Shown: positions 1-6,419 of the stretch, one piece after another
Layout: each line of letters starts with the position of its first letter
Position numbering within the stretch: position 1 is the first letter of the stretch
NCBI GenBank assembly: GCA_003854995.1
Contig: RQOI01000175.1
Location: 1 to 10,821 of the forward strand
DNA length: 10,821 bases
From: Candidatus Zhuqueibacterota bacterium
GTDB taxonomy: Bacteria > Zhuqueibacterota > Zhuqueibacteria > Residuimicrobiales > Krinioviventaceae
Reading direction: 5' to 3'
Notes under the pieces: generated by a model
The model's database searches: none
What the model was told of the DNA's origin: nothing
Seen by the model: the letters and a program-made list of their open reading frames with translations, nothing else
Translations under genes and position numbers: made by a program

Positions 1-655
1 CAGCAATGCCCTTCATAAAAGGCAGGGCGCGAGAAGTAAAAACTTCGCCCCACCAGTGAAACGTGCCAATGATAAAATCGTAGATACCACCGATGGCCAT
101 GGCTTTGAGCAGGATCTTGGCTTGCTCCCCTCCGGCTTCGCCGGCGACGAGCACCTCAGTGGTGGCAGTCGCTTCCGGGAAGGGAAATTGGCCGTGCATT
201 TCCTGAACAAAATAGCGGCGAAACGGGATGAGAAAAAGAATGCCGAGAAAGCCGCCGAACAATGACGCGAGAAAAATCTGAAAAAACTTGGCATCCAGCT
301 CTAAAATATAGATGGCCGGAATCGTAAAAATGGCGCCGGCGACCACCACTCCGGACGCCGCGCCAATGGACTGTATCATCACGTTTTCGGACAAGGCATT
401 CTTGCGACCGGTGAAAACAGAGAGACCGACGGCCAGGATGGCGATCGGAATGGCCGCTTCAAAGACCTGGCCGATCTTGAGCCCCAGGTAAGCGGCGGCC
501 ATGGAAAAGATCGCTGCAAAGAGCAGTCCCCACAACAGCGACCAGGGCGTTATTTCGGGCAAGGGCTTGGCAGCGGGCACAATGGGGACATATTTTTCCC
601 CATCCTGCAACGGTCTATAGGCATTTTCCGGTAAAGACGTTTTTGTCGGCTCCAT
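1..655 (-). CDS. OPT family oligopeptide transporter, N-terminal part (runs off the window)
   Basis: I translated the reverse strand from the ATG at 655 to the window edge: 218 codons without a stop. The product starts MEPTKTSLPENAYRPL, has a soluble N-terminus of about 40 residues, then successive hydrophobic helices. Family hallmarks are visible: LKIGQVFEAAIPIAI after the first helix (about residues 61-75) and QFPFPEATATTEVL (about 158-171), the motif typical of prokaryotic OPT/YSL transporters. Known members carry oligopeptides or metal chelates across the inner membrane, driven by protons, and are usually 550-700 residues, so roughly two thirds of the gene is missing. The start is supported by GAGGAG five bases upstream. 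Substrate cannot be told from this fragment. It is divergent from the yccF-like gene and not obviously linked to the sugar operon. Confidence 0.9.
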   Translation of the reverse strand, partial: MEPTKTSLPENAYRPLQDGEKYVPIVPAAKPLPEITPWSLLWGLLFAAIFSMAAAYLGLKIGQVFEAAIPIAILAVGLSVFTGRKNALSENVMIQSIGAASGVVVAGAIFTIPAIYILELDAKFFQIFLASLFGGFLGILFLIPFRRYFVQEMHGQFPFPEATATTEVLVAGEAGGEQAKILLKAMAIGGIYDFIIGTFHWWGEVFTSRALPFMKGIA

Positions 656-695
656 CTCTGCTCCTCGAAACTTGATGTTATCTTTGTCCTTTCTG

Positions 696-724
696 AATAT
701 ATGACAGAGGATGCGTTTTATCAA
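696..724 (-). promoter_or_regulatory. sigma70-type promoter for the OPT transporter gene
   Basis: On the reverse strand TTGATA (724-719) and TATATT (701-696) are separated by exactly 17 bp. Each hexamer matches the consensus at five of six positions. It lies about 40 bp upstream of the ATG at 655. No clear operator is seen around it. Confidence 0.75.
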
Positions 725-856
725 CTAGATTTTTCATTTGAATAAAGTTGCAGATGCGGGATATCAATTGCAGTTCATTAAAATAGCTCAAAAAATGGCG
801 CCAGATGTAGTGTCGCGCCTTTGTCGTTCACCATTTCACTCTATTGCGGGGAAAAA

Positions 857-1225
857 ATGAGCATCATCGGAAACATCATCTGGATTCTTCTCGGCGGCTT
901 GCTGATATCCATCGAATACATCACTGCCGGCGCCGCCTTGTGCCTCACCATCATCGGCATCCCCTTTGGCTTTCAGTCCATCAAGCTGGGTATCCTTGCA
1001 TTGGTGCCATTTGGCCGCAAGATCATCGATCACCCCACAGGATCGGGATTCTTGCGAACCCTCTTTAACATCATCTGGTTTTTCATCGGCGGCATCTGGA
1101 TATGCCTGACCCACCTCATCCTTGCCCTGCTGCTAGCCGTCACCATCATCGGCATCCCGTTCGCGCGCCAGCACGCCAAACTGGCGACGCTGGCATTGAC
1201 GCCGTTTGGCAAGGACATCCGCTGA
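857..1225 (+). CDS. yccF: YccF-family (DUF307) inner-membrane protein
   Basis: The 122-residue product is almost entirely hydrophobic and consists of two similar halves. NIIW..GG at residues 6-14 recurs at 71-79, and TIIGIPF...K...LAL.PFG at 31-53 recurs at 96-118, a period of 65 residues. The repeated TIIGIPFG and PFG motifs are characteristic of the YccF domain, present in two copies in Escherichia coli YccF, a membrane protein of unknown function that is close in length (about 148 residues). I chose the ATG at 857 because GGGG lies five bases upstream and the family begins with this helix; an ATG at 821 would add 12 polar residues without a ribosome site. It is separated from the following operon by its own promoter. 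Confidence 0.88.
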   Translation: MSIIGNIIWILLGGLLISIEYITAGAALCLTIIGIPFGFQSIKLGILALVPFGRKIIDHPTGSGFLRTLFNIIWFFIGGIWICLTHLILALLLAVTIIGIPFARQHAKLATLALTPFGKDIR

Positions 1226-1245
1226 GAAAAAGTGCAAAAATTATC

Positions 1246-1274
1246 TTGACAAACAGCGCGAATTTATCTACTTT
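1246..1274 (+). promoter_or_regulatory. promoter of the lacI-type regulator / rhamnose operon
   Basis: A perfect -35 hexamer TTGACA (1246-1251) is followed after 17 bp by TACTTT (1269-1274), which keeps the key T, A and final T of the -10 box. Transcription would start near 1281 and give a leader of about 108 nt before the ATG at 1389. It begins 20 bp after the yccF stop codon, so the operon is probably transcribed independently. Confidence 0.65.
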
Positions 1275-1289
1275 GACTTAATCGATTGC

Positions 1290-1301
1290 GAAAACCTTTT
1301 C
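1290..1301 (+). promoter_or_regulatory. candidate LacI-family operator (autoregulation)
   Basis: GAAAACCTTTTC has perfect 5-bp inverted arms (GAAAA/TTTTC) around CC. LacI/CcpA-type operators commonly read GAAAnCGnTTTC with a central CG; here the second central base is C. It lies 16-27 bp downstream of the -10 box, where a bound repressor would block initiation or early elongation. No second copy was found near the other promoters of the window. The assignment is inference from position and symmetry. Confidence 0.4.
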
Positions 1302-1323
1302 AAGCACAATCCTAGCCAGTTCA

Positions 1324-1359
1324 TGCGGAATGAGCGGACAATTGTCGCCTGTTTCCGCA
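1324..1359 (+). repeat. 36-bp interrupted dyad in the operon leader
   Basis: The outer arms TGCGGAA (1324-1330) and TTCCGCA (1353-1359) and the central palindrome GACAATTGTC (1337-1346) share exactly the same symmetry centre, with six bases between on each side. A second hairpin, GCAATT (1357-1362) with AATTGC (1369-1374), overlaps the right arm, so the two RNA folds would exclude each other. Both lie just upstream of the purine-rich ribosome site at 1376-1386. Confidence 0.5.
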
Positions 1360-1388
1360 ATTCAATTCAATTGCACAAAAAGAGAGCA

Positions 1389-2426
1389 ATGCCACGACCG
1401 AAGAGCAACAAGGTGACACTGCGTGATATTGCCCGGCGCATGGGCATGACGCCGGCGACGATCTCCAAGGCATTGCGCGATGGCGACGATATCTCCAAAG
1501 AGACGCGCAAAAAGGTGAAAAAAATGGCCGATGAGATGGGATATCGGCCCAATATCCTGGCGCGCAGCCTTGTTCAGCGTCGATCGTTCATGCTGGGCGC
1601 TGTGGTGCCCAACTTGCGCATCTCATTTTTTTCTGAGGTCACGCGCGGCATCTATGAGCGCGCGCGTGAACGCGGCTACGAAGCCATCATCATGGTCAAT
1701 GATGAATTATCGGAAAATGAAGAACGGAATCTTGAATTCCTCTCCGCCCTTGGCGTCGATGGCGTTCTCATCGATGCGGTGCCGGGCAGCGCCAATAATC
1801 CGGTATTCGAGCGTCTGGTGCAACGCGGCGTCCCCATCGTCGCTTACGATCGGCAGATCGATGGCATGGAATTCGACTCTGTGACCATTGATGATGAGCA
1901 GGCCGGCTTCAATGTCGTAGAGTATCTCGTTCAGCATGGTCGAAAAAACATTGCATTTCTCGGACCGACGGAAAAACTGTTCGTGGGACGAGGACGATTT
2001 CGCGGCTACAAAAAAGCGCTCAGCCATTTCAATCTGGCATTCGATGACCGTCGCGTGATATCATGCACCCTGGATTCGCAGGATGCTGAATCCAGATTAA
2101 AGGCCGCCCTCGATGCCGGCATTGCCCTCGATGCGGTGATCTGCGTCGGCGGGCTCGTCGCTTATGGCGCTGGTCAAGCGATTCTGCAAGCAGGTCTGTC
2201 CATGCCGAAGGACATCATGCTCGCCGAATTTGGTGACAACGATGTCGTGGCGCGGCTCGGCGTACCTTTTCTCACTGTCTACCAGTTCCCTTACGAAATG
2301 GGGCAACGAGCGGTTGACCTGCTGCTCCGACAGGTTGACTTTTCTGAGGCGCGAAAATCTCCTCATCACGAGGTCATTGATACAAAATTGATCTATCACG
2401 AGATTGGAATACATCGGCATGATTAA
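1389..2426 (+). CDS. LacI-family transcriptional regulator
   Basis: This is a 345-residue DNA-binding protein of standard LacI length. The helix-turn-helix covers about residues 9-29 (VTLRDIARRMGMTPATISKA), followed by GYRPN (51-55) and the hinge helix NILARSL, where Leu61 corresponds to the minor-groove-inserting leucine of LacI (Leu56). From about residue 70 a periplasmic-binding-protein-like sugar domain follows (LGAVVPNLRISFFSEVTRGI, then VPIVAYDR and a GRGRFRGY motif). The ATG at 1389 is chosen because it puts the recognition helix at the usual distance from the N-terminus; the frame is open upstream to 1206 but that part is unlike the family and carries the promoter. The stop overlaps the next gene by 8 nt. 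It probably senses rhamnose or a derivative and represses its own operon (inference). The ribosome site is weak (AGAGAG). Confidence 0.93.
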   Translation: MPRPKSNKVTLRDIARRMGMTPATISKALRDGDDISKETRKKVKKMADEMGYRPNILARSLVQRRSFMLGAVVPNLRISFFSEVTRGIYERARERGYEAIIMVNDELSENEERNLEFLSALGVDGVLIDAVPGSANNPVFERLVQRGVPIVAYDRQIDGMEFDSVTIDDEQAGFNVVEYLVQHGRKNIAFLGPTEKLFVGRGRFRGYKKALSHFNLAFDDRRVISCTLDSQDAESRLKAALDAGIALDAVICVGGLVAYGAGQAILQAGLSMPKDIMLAEFGDNDVVARLGVPFLTVYQFPYEMGQRAVDLLLRQVDFSEARKSPHHEVIDTKLIYHEIGIHRHD

Positions 2427-3252
2427 TCGTCTTGCATACCTCTTTTTACTCCTTGCGACTCTCGCCCTCATTCGCTGCACAAAAGACGATCCTGTTGGGC
2501 CCTCGCGGGACGATTTCCGCTACCCGCTCGAACCGGGCAGCGTCTGGATCTACGACCGCAGCATCAACCTGGATTTTCATCCGCGCTCCGGCACCCGCGC
2601 AGCCGACTCAATCCACGCGACCATCCGCATCGAGGTCATCGGCGAAGAAATGCTTTTTGACACGCTGGCGACGATCAAGGTGCGCGAACAGGTCGAACAG
2701 GACGCAACCTCTCTGACAAACTATAACTTTTATCAAAATAGAGACGAGGCTCTTTATCTCATCGCTGTTGTCGGCGGAGCGGTCGCTCTGCCGAAAAAAA
2801 CGACTGGCGTCAACCATGCCTTTGCGCCGGTTTTCAGCGCCCGTTTTGATATCATTTCTGGCCTGGATGGAAATCTCATTCCAATAGCCGTGGACTCGCT
2901 CCATCTGGAGAAACCCGCCAAGGTTGTGCTGCGATATCCTCTCACCGCAGGCGTCGAATGGACCTATAGTGAGAAAAACAGGCCGCGTCGCATCAAAAAG
3001 CGCGTACTCGGCGACACCGAGGTGAATACACCTATCGGCACTTTTAAAGCCGTAAAAGTTCAATGGATTGTGGATTTTGACGGCGACGGCGAATTCGACG
3101 ACAATCTCGACTATATTGATTTCATCGCTGACCAGGGATTGGTCAAACGTTCTTTCTTGATTCGAAATTTGCCGCTCCTCGATGACGATGGCGGCAACAT
3201 TGGCTATTACGATTATCACGATCAGAGCTTCCTCGTCTCATTCACAAAGTGA
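2419..3252 (+). CDS. predicted lipoprotein of unknown function
   Basis: This 277-residue protein starts with a basic-hydrophobic signal (MINRLAYLFLLLATLALIRC); Cys20 is the likely lipid-modified residue, although Arg at -1 is atypical for a lipobox (usually Gly, Ala or Ser). The mature part seems to hold two related segments, since RYPLEPGSVWIY (34-45) is echoed by RYPLTAGVEWTY (172-183). An acidic stretch, DFDGDGEFDD (219-228), resembles calcium-binding DxDGD loops. I do not recognise a functional family; proteins of this look (YPL..G..W.Y) are frequent hypothetical lipoproteins in FCB bacteria. The start at 2419 forms an 8-nt overlap with the regulator stop, indicating translational coupling; an ATG at 2404 is possible but lengthens the signal unnecessarily. 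Its place between regulator and isomerase suggests a cell-surface or sensing role, which is speculation. Confidence 0.8.
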   Translation: MINRLAYLFLLLATLALIRCTKDDPVGPSRDDFRYPLEPGSVWIYDRSINLDFHPRSGTRAADSIHATIRIEVIGEEMLFDTLATIKVREQVEQDATSLTNYNFYQNRDEALYLIAVVGGAVALPKKTTGVNHAFAPVFSARFDIISGLDGNLIPIAVDSLHLEKPAKVVLRYPLTAGVEWTYSEKNRPRRIKKRVLGDTEVNTPIGTFKAVKVQWIVDFDGDGEFDDNLDYIDFIADQGLVKRSFLIRNLPLLDDDGGNIGYYDYHDQSFLVSFTK

Positions 3253-3270
3253 CCGGAGGATGGAAAGGAA

Positions 3271-4503
3271 ATGACCTCAATGACTGAACAGCGAGCGAAA
3301 ATTGGCCTGCAAGCATTGGAACTGGAGTTTGGCGCGGCAGCAGTGAAAGCTGCAACAGAGGCAGTGAAAAAATTTAAAGTGGAAATCCCCAGCTGGATAT
3401 TCGGCCCCTTCGGCGGCGGCCGATTTGGCGAATATCTGCCGCCCGGCGCTGCACGCTCCATTCAGGAAAAACTGGACGACGCCGCGGTTGTCAACAGGCT
3501 CACCGGCGCGACCGAATTCGTGGCAATGCATGTGCTGTGGGACTTTACTGAGGATGGCTCGCTTGGTTCCTACACGATCGCCAGAGAAGTGCACGAAATG
3601 GCCGGCGAACGCGGTTTGAAAATCGGCTCTGTCAGCCCCACTTACTTTTTGCGCGGATCGCATCGAAATTCTTACGCGGCGGATGAAAAATCGACCTGCG
3701 ATCACTATATCGAACAGACCGTCTTTGCCGGTCGCATCGCCAAGGATTTTGGCGTCAGGCTGATCACGCTGTGGTTTCCGGATGGCTCGAACTATCCGGG
3801 GCAAATCGACTTGCAGCGCAACTATGAAACCATGAAAAAAAATCTGCTCGCCACGCGACAGATGATCGCAGACGATGTCTGGATTCTGCTCGAATACAAA
3901 GTATTCGAGCCCGGCACCTACAGCACGACCATTCCGGACTGGGGGACAGCGTTCGCGTTGACCAGGGCCATGGGCGGCAATACGGGTGTGCTGGTCGATC
4001 TGGGACATCACTTTCATAGCGCCAACATCGAACAGATCGTCGCTCGACTCGTATCCGAAGGGATGAGATGCGGCTTTCATTTCAACACCCGATATGCAGC
4101 GGACGATGATCACTCAGTCGAGCCAACGCCGGAAATGGCGCGCATCTTTTATGAACTGGTCTCCGGCAAAGTGATCGCCAACAGGGATGAGAACAAAAAC
4201 TGGGCTTATATGATCGACCAGTGCAGCGGCCGGGAAAATCGACTGCACGCCATCATTCATTCGGTGGATATGCTGCAGAACTGCCTGGCGAAAGCCATGC
4301 TCATCGACCGGCAAGCGCTGCAGGATCTGCAGGCCAAAGACGAAATCATTCTCGCCAACCGCCTTTTCAATGACGCTCTCATCCACGCCGATGTGCGCCC
4401 GATCGTGGCGACAGCGCGATTGGAACAGCTGTTGCCCATCGATCCGATGGCCGCTTTCATCGAGAGCGGCTATCAGCGTAAAATCGAAAAAGAGCGGATC
4501 TAA
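3271..4503 (+). CDS. rhaI: L-rhamnose isomerase, Pseudomonas stutzeri/Rhizobium type
   Basis: This 410-residue TIM-barrel sugar isomerase interconverts L-rhamnose and L-rhamnulose in the cytoplasm. I recognise KVEIPSW (36-42), LWFPDGSNYPGQ (167-178), YSTTIPDWG (217-225) and LVDLGHH (241-247) as characteristic of the P. stutzeri enzyme. The seven metal ligands described for that enzyme (Glu219, Asp254, His257, His281, Asp289, Asp291, Asp327) all have counterparts here at a constant offset of 11: Glu208, Asp243, His246, His270, Asp278, Asp280 and Asp316. The P. stutzeri enzyme also accepts other sugars such as D-allose, so substrate could be broader. The gene follows the lipoprotein by 18 nt with GGAGGA ten bases before ATG 3271; ATG 3280, with AAGGAA upstream, is an equally plausible start. 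No rhamnulose kinase or aldolase lies nearby, so the rest of the pathway must be encoded elsewhere. Confidence 0.88.
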   Translation: MTSMTEQRAKIGLQALELEFGAAAVKAATEAVKKFKVEIPSWIFGPFGGGRFGEYLPPGAARSIQEKLDDAAVVNRLTGATEFVAMHVLWDFTEDGSLGSYTIAREVHEMAGERGLKIGSVSPTYFLRGSHRNSYAADEKSTCDHYIEQTVFAGRIAKDFGVRLITLWFPDGSNYPGQIDLQRNYETMKKNLLATRQMIADDVWILLEYKVFEPGTYSTTIPDWGTAFALTRAMGGNTGVLVDLGHHFHSANIEQIVARLVSEGMRCGFHFNTRYAADDDHSVEPTPEMARIFYELVSGKVIANRDENKNWAYMIDQCSGRENRLHAIIHSVDMLQNCLAKAMLIDRQALQDLQAKDEIILANRLFNDALIHADVRPIVATARLEQLLPIDPMAAFIESGYQRKIEKERI

Positions 4504-4538
4504 GAATCAGAACATCCACTATTGGACAGGAACAAGAT

Positions 4539-5927
4539 ATGAAAACAGGTCAAACGATCACCGAAAAGCTGGATGCGCTCTATGAATTCGATCGCGCACC
4601 TGTCACAAAAGACAAATTGCAGGGTCCGGCAAATTTCATGGGCCTCTACGCCGGCGAGCACGTGGCAGGAACCGAGTTCATCATTGGGCCACTGTTCGTC
4701 ACCCATGGCGTGACGGCCATCGACATGTTTCTGGGGCTTTTCATCGGCAACATGCTCGCCGTCCTCAGCTGGGCTTTCATCTGCGCCCCCATCGCCGTCC
4801 GCACACGACTCAACATGTACTGGCACGCCCGGAAGATAGCCGGCCCGGGTGTCACTTTCGTCTACAACATTGTCAATGCGTTGATGTTTTGTTTTCTGGC
4901 CGGATCCATGATTTCCGTCGCCGCCACCGCCGTGGGCTTGCCGCTCGGCATGAAAATGCCGTCGCTGCAGGACATGTATCCGAACAGCGTCCAATGGGTG
5001 CTGGTCGTCTTTCTCGTTGGCGCTGTGGTCACGATCCTGGCCATCCTCGGATTTGAAAAGATATCGGAATTCGGCAAAGTCGCGGCGCCGTGGATGTTTC
5101 TCGTCTTTGTCGCCGCTGCCATCGCCGTCCTGCCGCTGCTCGGCGTCCATTCTCTCGGCGATTTCTGGGCGGTCGCCAATGAAAAAATCTGGACCGGCGT
5201 TCCGGTGCCGGGCCAGTCAAAATTCACGATATGGCACGTGATCTTTTTCGCCTGGTTTGCCAATCTCGCCATGCATCTCGGCATGGCTGATCTCTCCATT
5301 TTGCGCTATGCGAAAAAATGGCAGTACGGTTTTTTCAGTGCCTTTGGCATGTATCTCGGCCACTATGTCGCCTGGCTGGCGTCGGGAATTCTCTGCGCTG
5401 CGGCCTTGGGGAACATTGCCCCCGGCCCGATCGCCTACCTCGGCGCCGGCGTCGCCGGCGCCATCTGCGTCATCATCGCCGGCTGGACAACGGCCAATCC
5501 GACCATCTACCGCGCCGGTCTGGCGCTGCAAACGGCCAGCCCGAACTGGAGCCGCTGGAAGATGACCCTCGCCGTCGGCGTCATCACCACCATCGCTGCC
5601 ATGTTCCCGGCCCTGATGATGAAACTGCTCGACTTTGTCGCGCTGTATGGCCTGTTGTTGATGCCCATGGGCGCGGTGATCTTTGCCGATTTCTGGCTGC
5701 TGCCGAGACTCGGCTTGCAGCGCAACTTTGCCGAGGTCAAAAAACTCGTCTTCAGCTGGCCGGCGGCATTGGCCTGGCTCGTCACCCTCGTGCTGGCATT
5801 TGTCATTCCTCTGGAAATTTACTTCAAGGCTCTGCCCGCCTGGTTCATCACGGTCCTGATCTTTGTGACCGCCAGCGCTGTTGAACAAAAACTCGTCCAC
5901 AAATCGACCGGAGGTGAGGTGAAATGA
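4539..5927 (+). CDS. NCS1-like (purine-cytosine permease type) transporter, probably for the operon's sugar
   Basis: The 462-residue product is an inner-membrane permease with about twelve hydrophobic helices. GWTTANPTIYRAGLA (about residues 315-329) and the later GAVIFADFW resemble conserved motifs of the nucleobase:cation symporter-1 family (CodB-like), whose known members import cytosine, purines, allantoin or hydantoins. In this operon, 35 nt downstream of rhamnose isomerase and with AGGA eight bases before the ATG, the likely cargo is instead L-rhamnose or a related sugar; that is inference from context, and a nucleoside remains possible. The TGA stop overlaps the ATG of the next small gene (ATGA). 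The N-terminus before the first helix (about 45 residues) contains a long polar part. Confidence 0.8.
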   Translation: MKTGQTITEKLDALYEFDRAPVTKDKLQGPANFMGLYAGEHVAGTEFIIGPLFVTHGVTAIDMFLGLFIGNMLAVLSWAFICAPIAVRTRLNMYWHARKIAGPGVTFVYNIVNALMFCFLAGSMISVAATAVGLPLGMKMPSLQDMYPNSVQWVLVVFLVGAVVTILAILGFEKISEFGKVAAPWMFLVFVAAAIAVLPLLGVHSLGDFWAVANEKIWTGVPVPGQSKFTIWHVIFFAWFANLAMHLGMADLSILRYAKKWQYGFFSAFGMYLGHYVAWLASGILCAAALGNIAPGPIAYLGAGVAGAICVIIAGWTTANPTIYRAGLALQTASPNWSRWKMTLAVGVITTIAAMFPALMMKLLDFVALYGLLLMPMGAVIFADFWLLPRLGLQRNFAEVKKLVFSWPAALAWLVTLVLAFVIPLEIYFKALPAWFITVLIFVTASAVEQKLVHKSTGGEVK

Positions 5928-6097
5928 TCCTGAAATTAGTCTCTCTGATCGGATTATTATTGACCATTGTGCCGGCTCTACTGGTCTTTCGCGGGACCTT
6001 GCAGCTCGAGCAGCACTATGTTCTGATGTTCATCGGCGCTATCCTCTGGTTTGGCAGCGCGCCATTTTGGATGCTGAAGAAAAAGGCTCAACCCTAG
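5924..6097 (+). CDS. 57-residue two-helix membrane protein, candidate permease partner
   Basis: This short gene starts in the ATGA overlap with the permease stop and has a very strong ribosome site, GGAGGT, eight bases upstream (5910-5915). The product begins MILKLVSLIGLLLTIVPALL (first helix, about residues 2-22), has a short polar loop (RGTLQLEQHY), a second helix (about 33-50, FIGAILWFGSAPFW) and a basic tail (LKKKAQP). Two helices with a small loop and a positively charged C-terminus fit an inner-membrane protein with both ends in the cytoplasm. Translational coupling to the permease suggests a subunit or stabiliser of the transporter, which is inference. I recall similar small proteins near sugar genes in related phyla but no name. 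Its 3' tail is contained in the duplicated segment that follows. Confidence 0.75.
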   Translation: MILKLVSLIGLLLTIVPALLVFRGTLQLEQHYVLMFIGAILWFGSAPFWMLKKKAQP

Positions 6098-6297
6098 CGC
6101 GACATTCTTGATAGCGGTGGGGCGGGTGCATCCCACCCTACCTTAAAAACTCACGTAAAGGCGCCGAGCCGCAAAGGATGCACAAAGAAAAACTTGCTTT
6201 GTGCGTGAGCACTATTCTCATGATGATTGATTCTTGTCATCGCAGCGGCCACAAACTGACGTTTAATATCGAGTCATCTCATCAAGAGCACTTTCAT
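6069..6297. repeat. diverged direct repeat, copy A
   Basis: The segment runs from GGATGCTGAAGAAA, inside the last codons of the 57-residue gene, to CATCAAGAGCACTTT. Its first ~74 bp and last ~65 bp match copy B at 6420-6692 at roughly 80-85% by eye. The right end, read on the minus strand, spells the tail K-V-L-L-M-R-stop (stop at 6276-6274), like the end of the beta-helix gene in copy B, but no gene reaches into it. The central hairpin (GGTGGGGCGGG with CCCACCCTACC, about 6116-6142) has one mismatch and one G-U pair and might act as a terminator for the operon, though no T run follows. Confidence 0.8.
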
Positions 6298-6363
6298 CGG
6301 ATTATTGTGTATGTACTCCATTTTCTGAAATAAGAAATTTTACTCATTGCGGTTGCCGGGCGT

Positions 6364-6378
6364 GGGGCTGGAAGCCCC
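6364..6378. repeat. short perfect hairpin in the linker
   Basis: GGGGCT (6364-6369) and AGCCCC (6373-6378) form a perfect 6-bp GC-rich stem with loop GGA. It stands 11 bp before a second, longer hairpin. Confidence 0.6.
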
Positions 6379-6389
6379 CGTCTACTCTG

Positions 6390-6414
6390 CGTCCAGGGAA
6401 AGAGTCCCTGGACG
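6390..6414. repeat. 10-bp perfect hairpin in the linker
   Basis: CGTCCAGGGA (6390-6399) and TCCCTGGACG (6405-6414) are exact inverted repeats with loop AAGAG. It ends six bases before copy B starts. No T-rich tail follows on either strand, so an intrinsic terminator is not clearly supported. Confidence 0.7.
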
Positions 6415-6419
6415 AACAT

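Noticed and set aside
1206..1388. N-terminal extension of the LacI-type regulator
   Set aside because: The frame is open but would contain the promoter, operator and leader dyad, and LacI proteins begin just before the helix-turn-helix, which fits ATG 1389.
3277..4113. 278-codon minus-strand frame opposite rhamnose isomerase
   Set aside because: Antisense shadow of a strongly conserved gene; no motif or ribosome site.
5217..5900. 227-codon minus-strand frame opposite the permease
   Set aside because: The product is a Gln/Asp/Gly-rich hydrophilic mirror of transmembrane codons, without domain evidence.
6116..6142. Intrinsic terminator after the rhamnose operon
   Set aside because: The hairpin in repeat copy A is plausible (one mismatch, one G-U pair) but is followed by TTAAAAAC rather than a T run, so I did not list it as a terminator.
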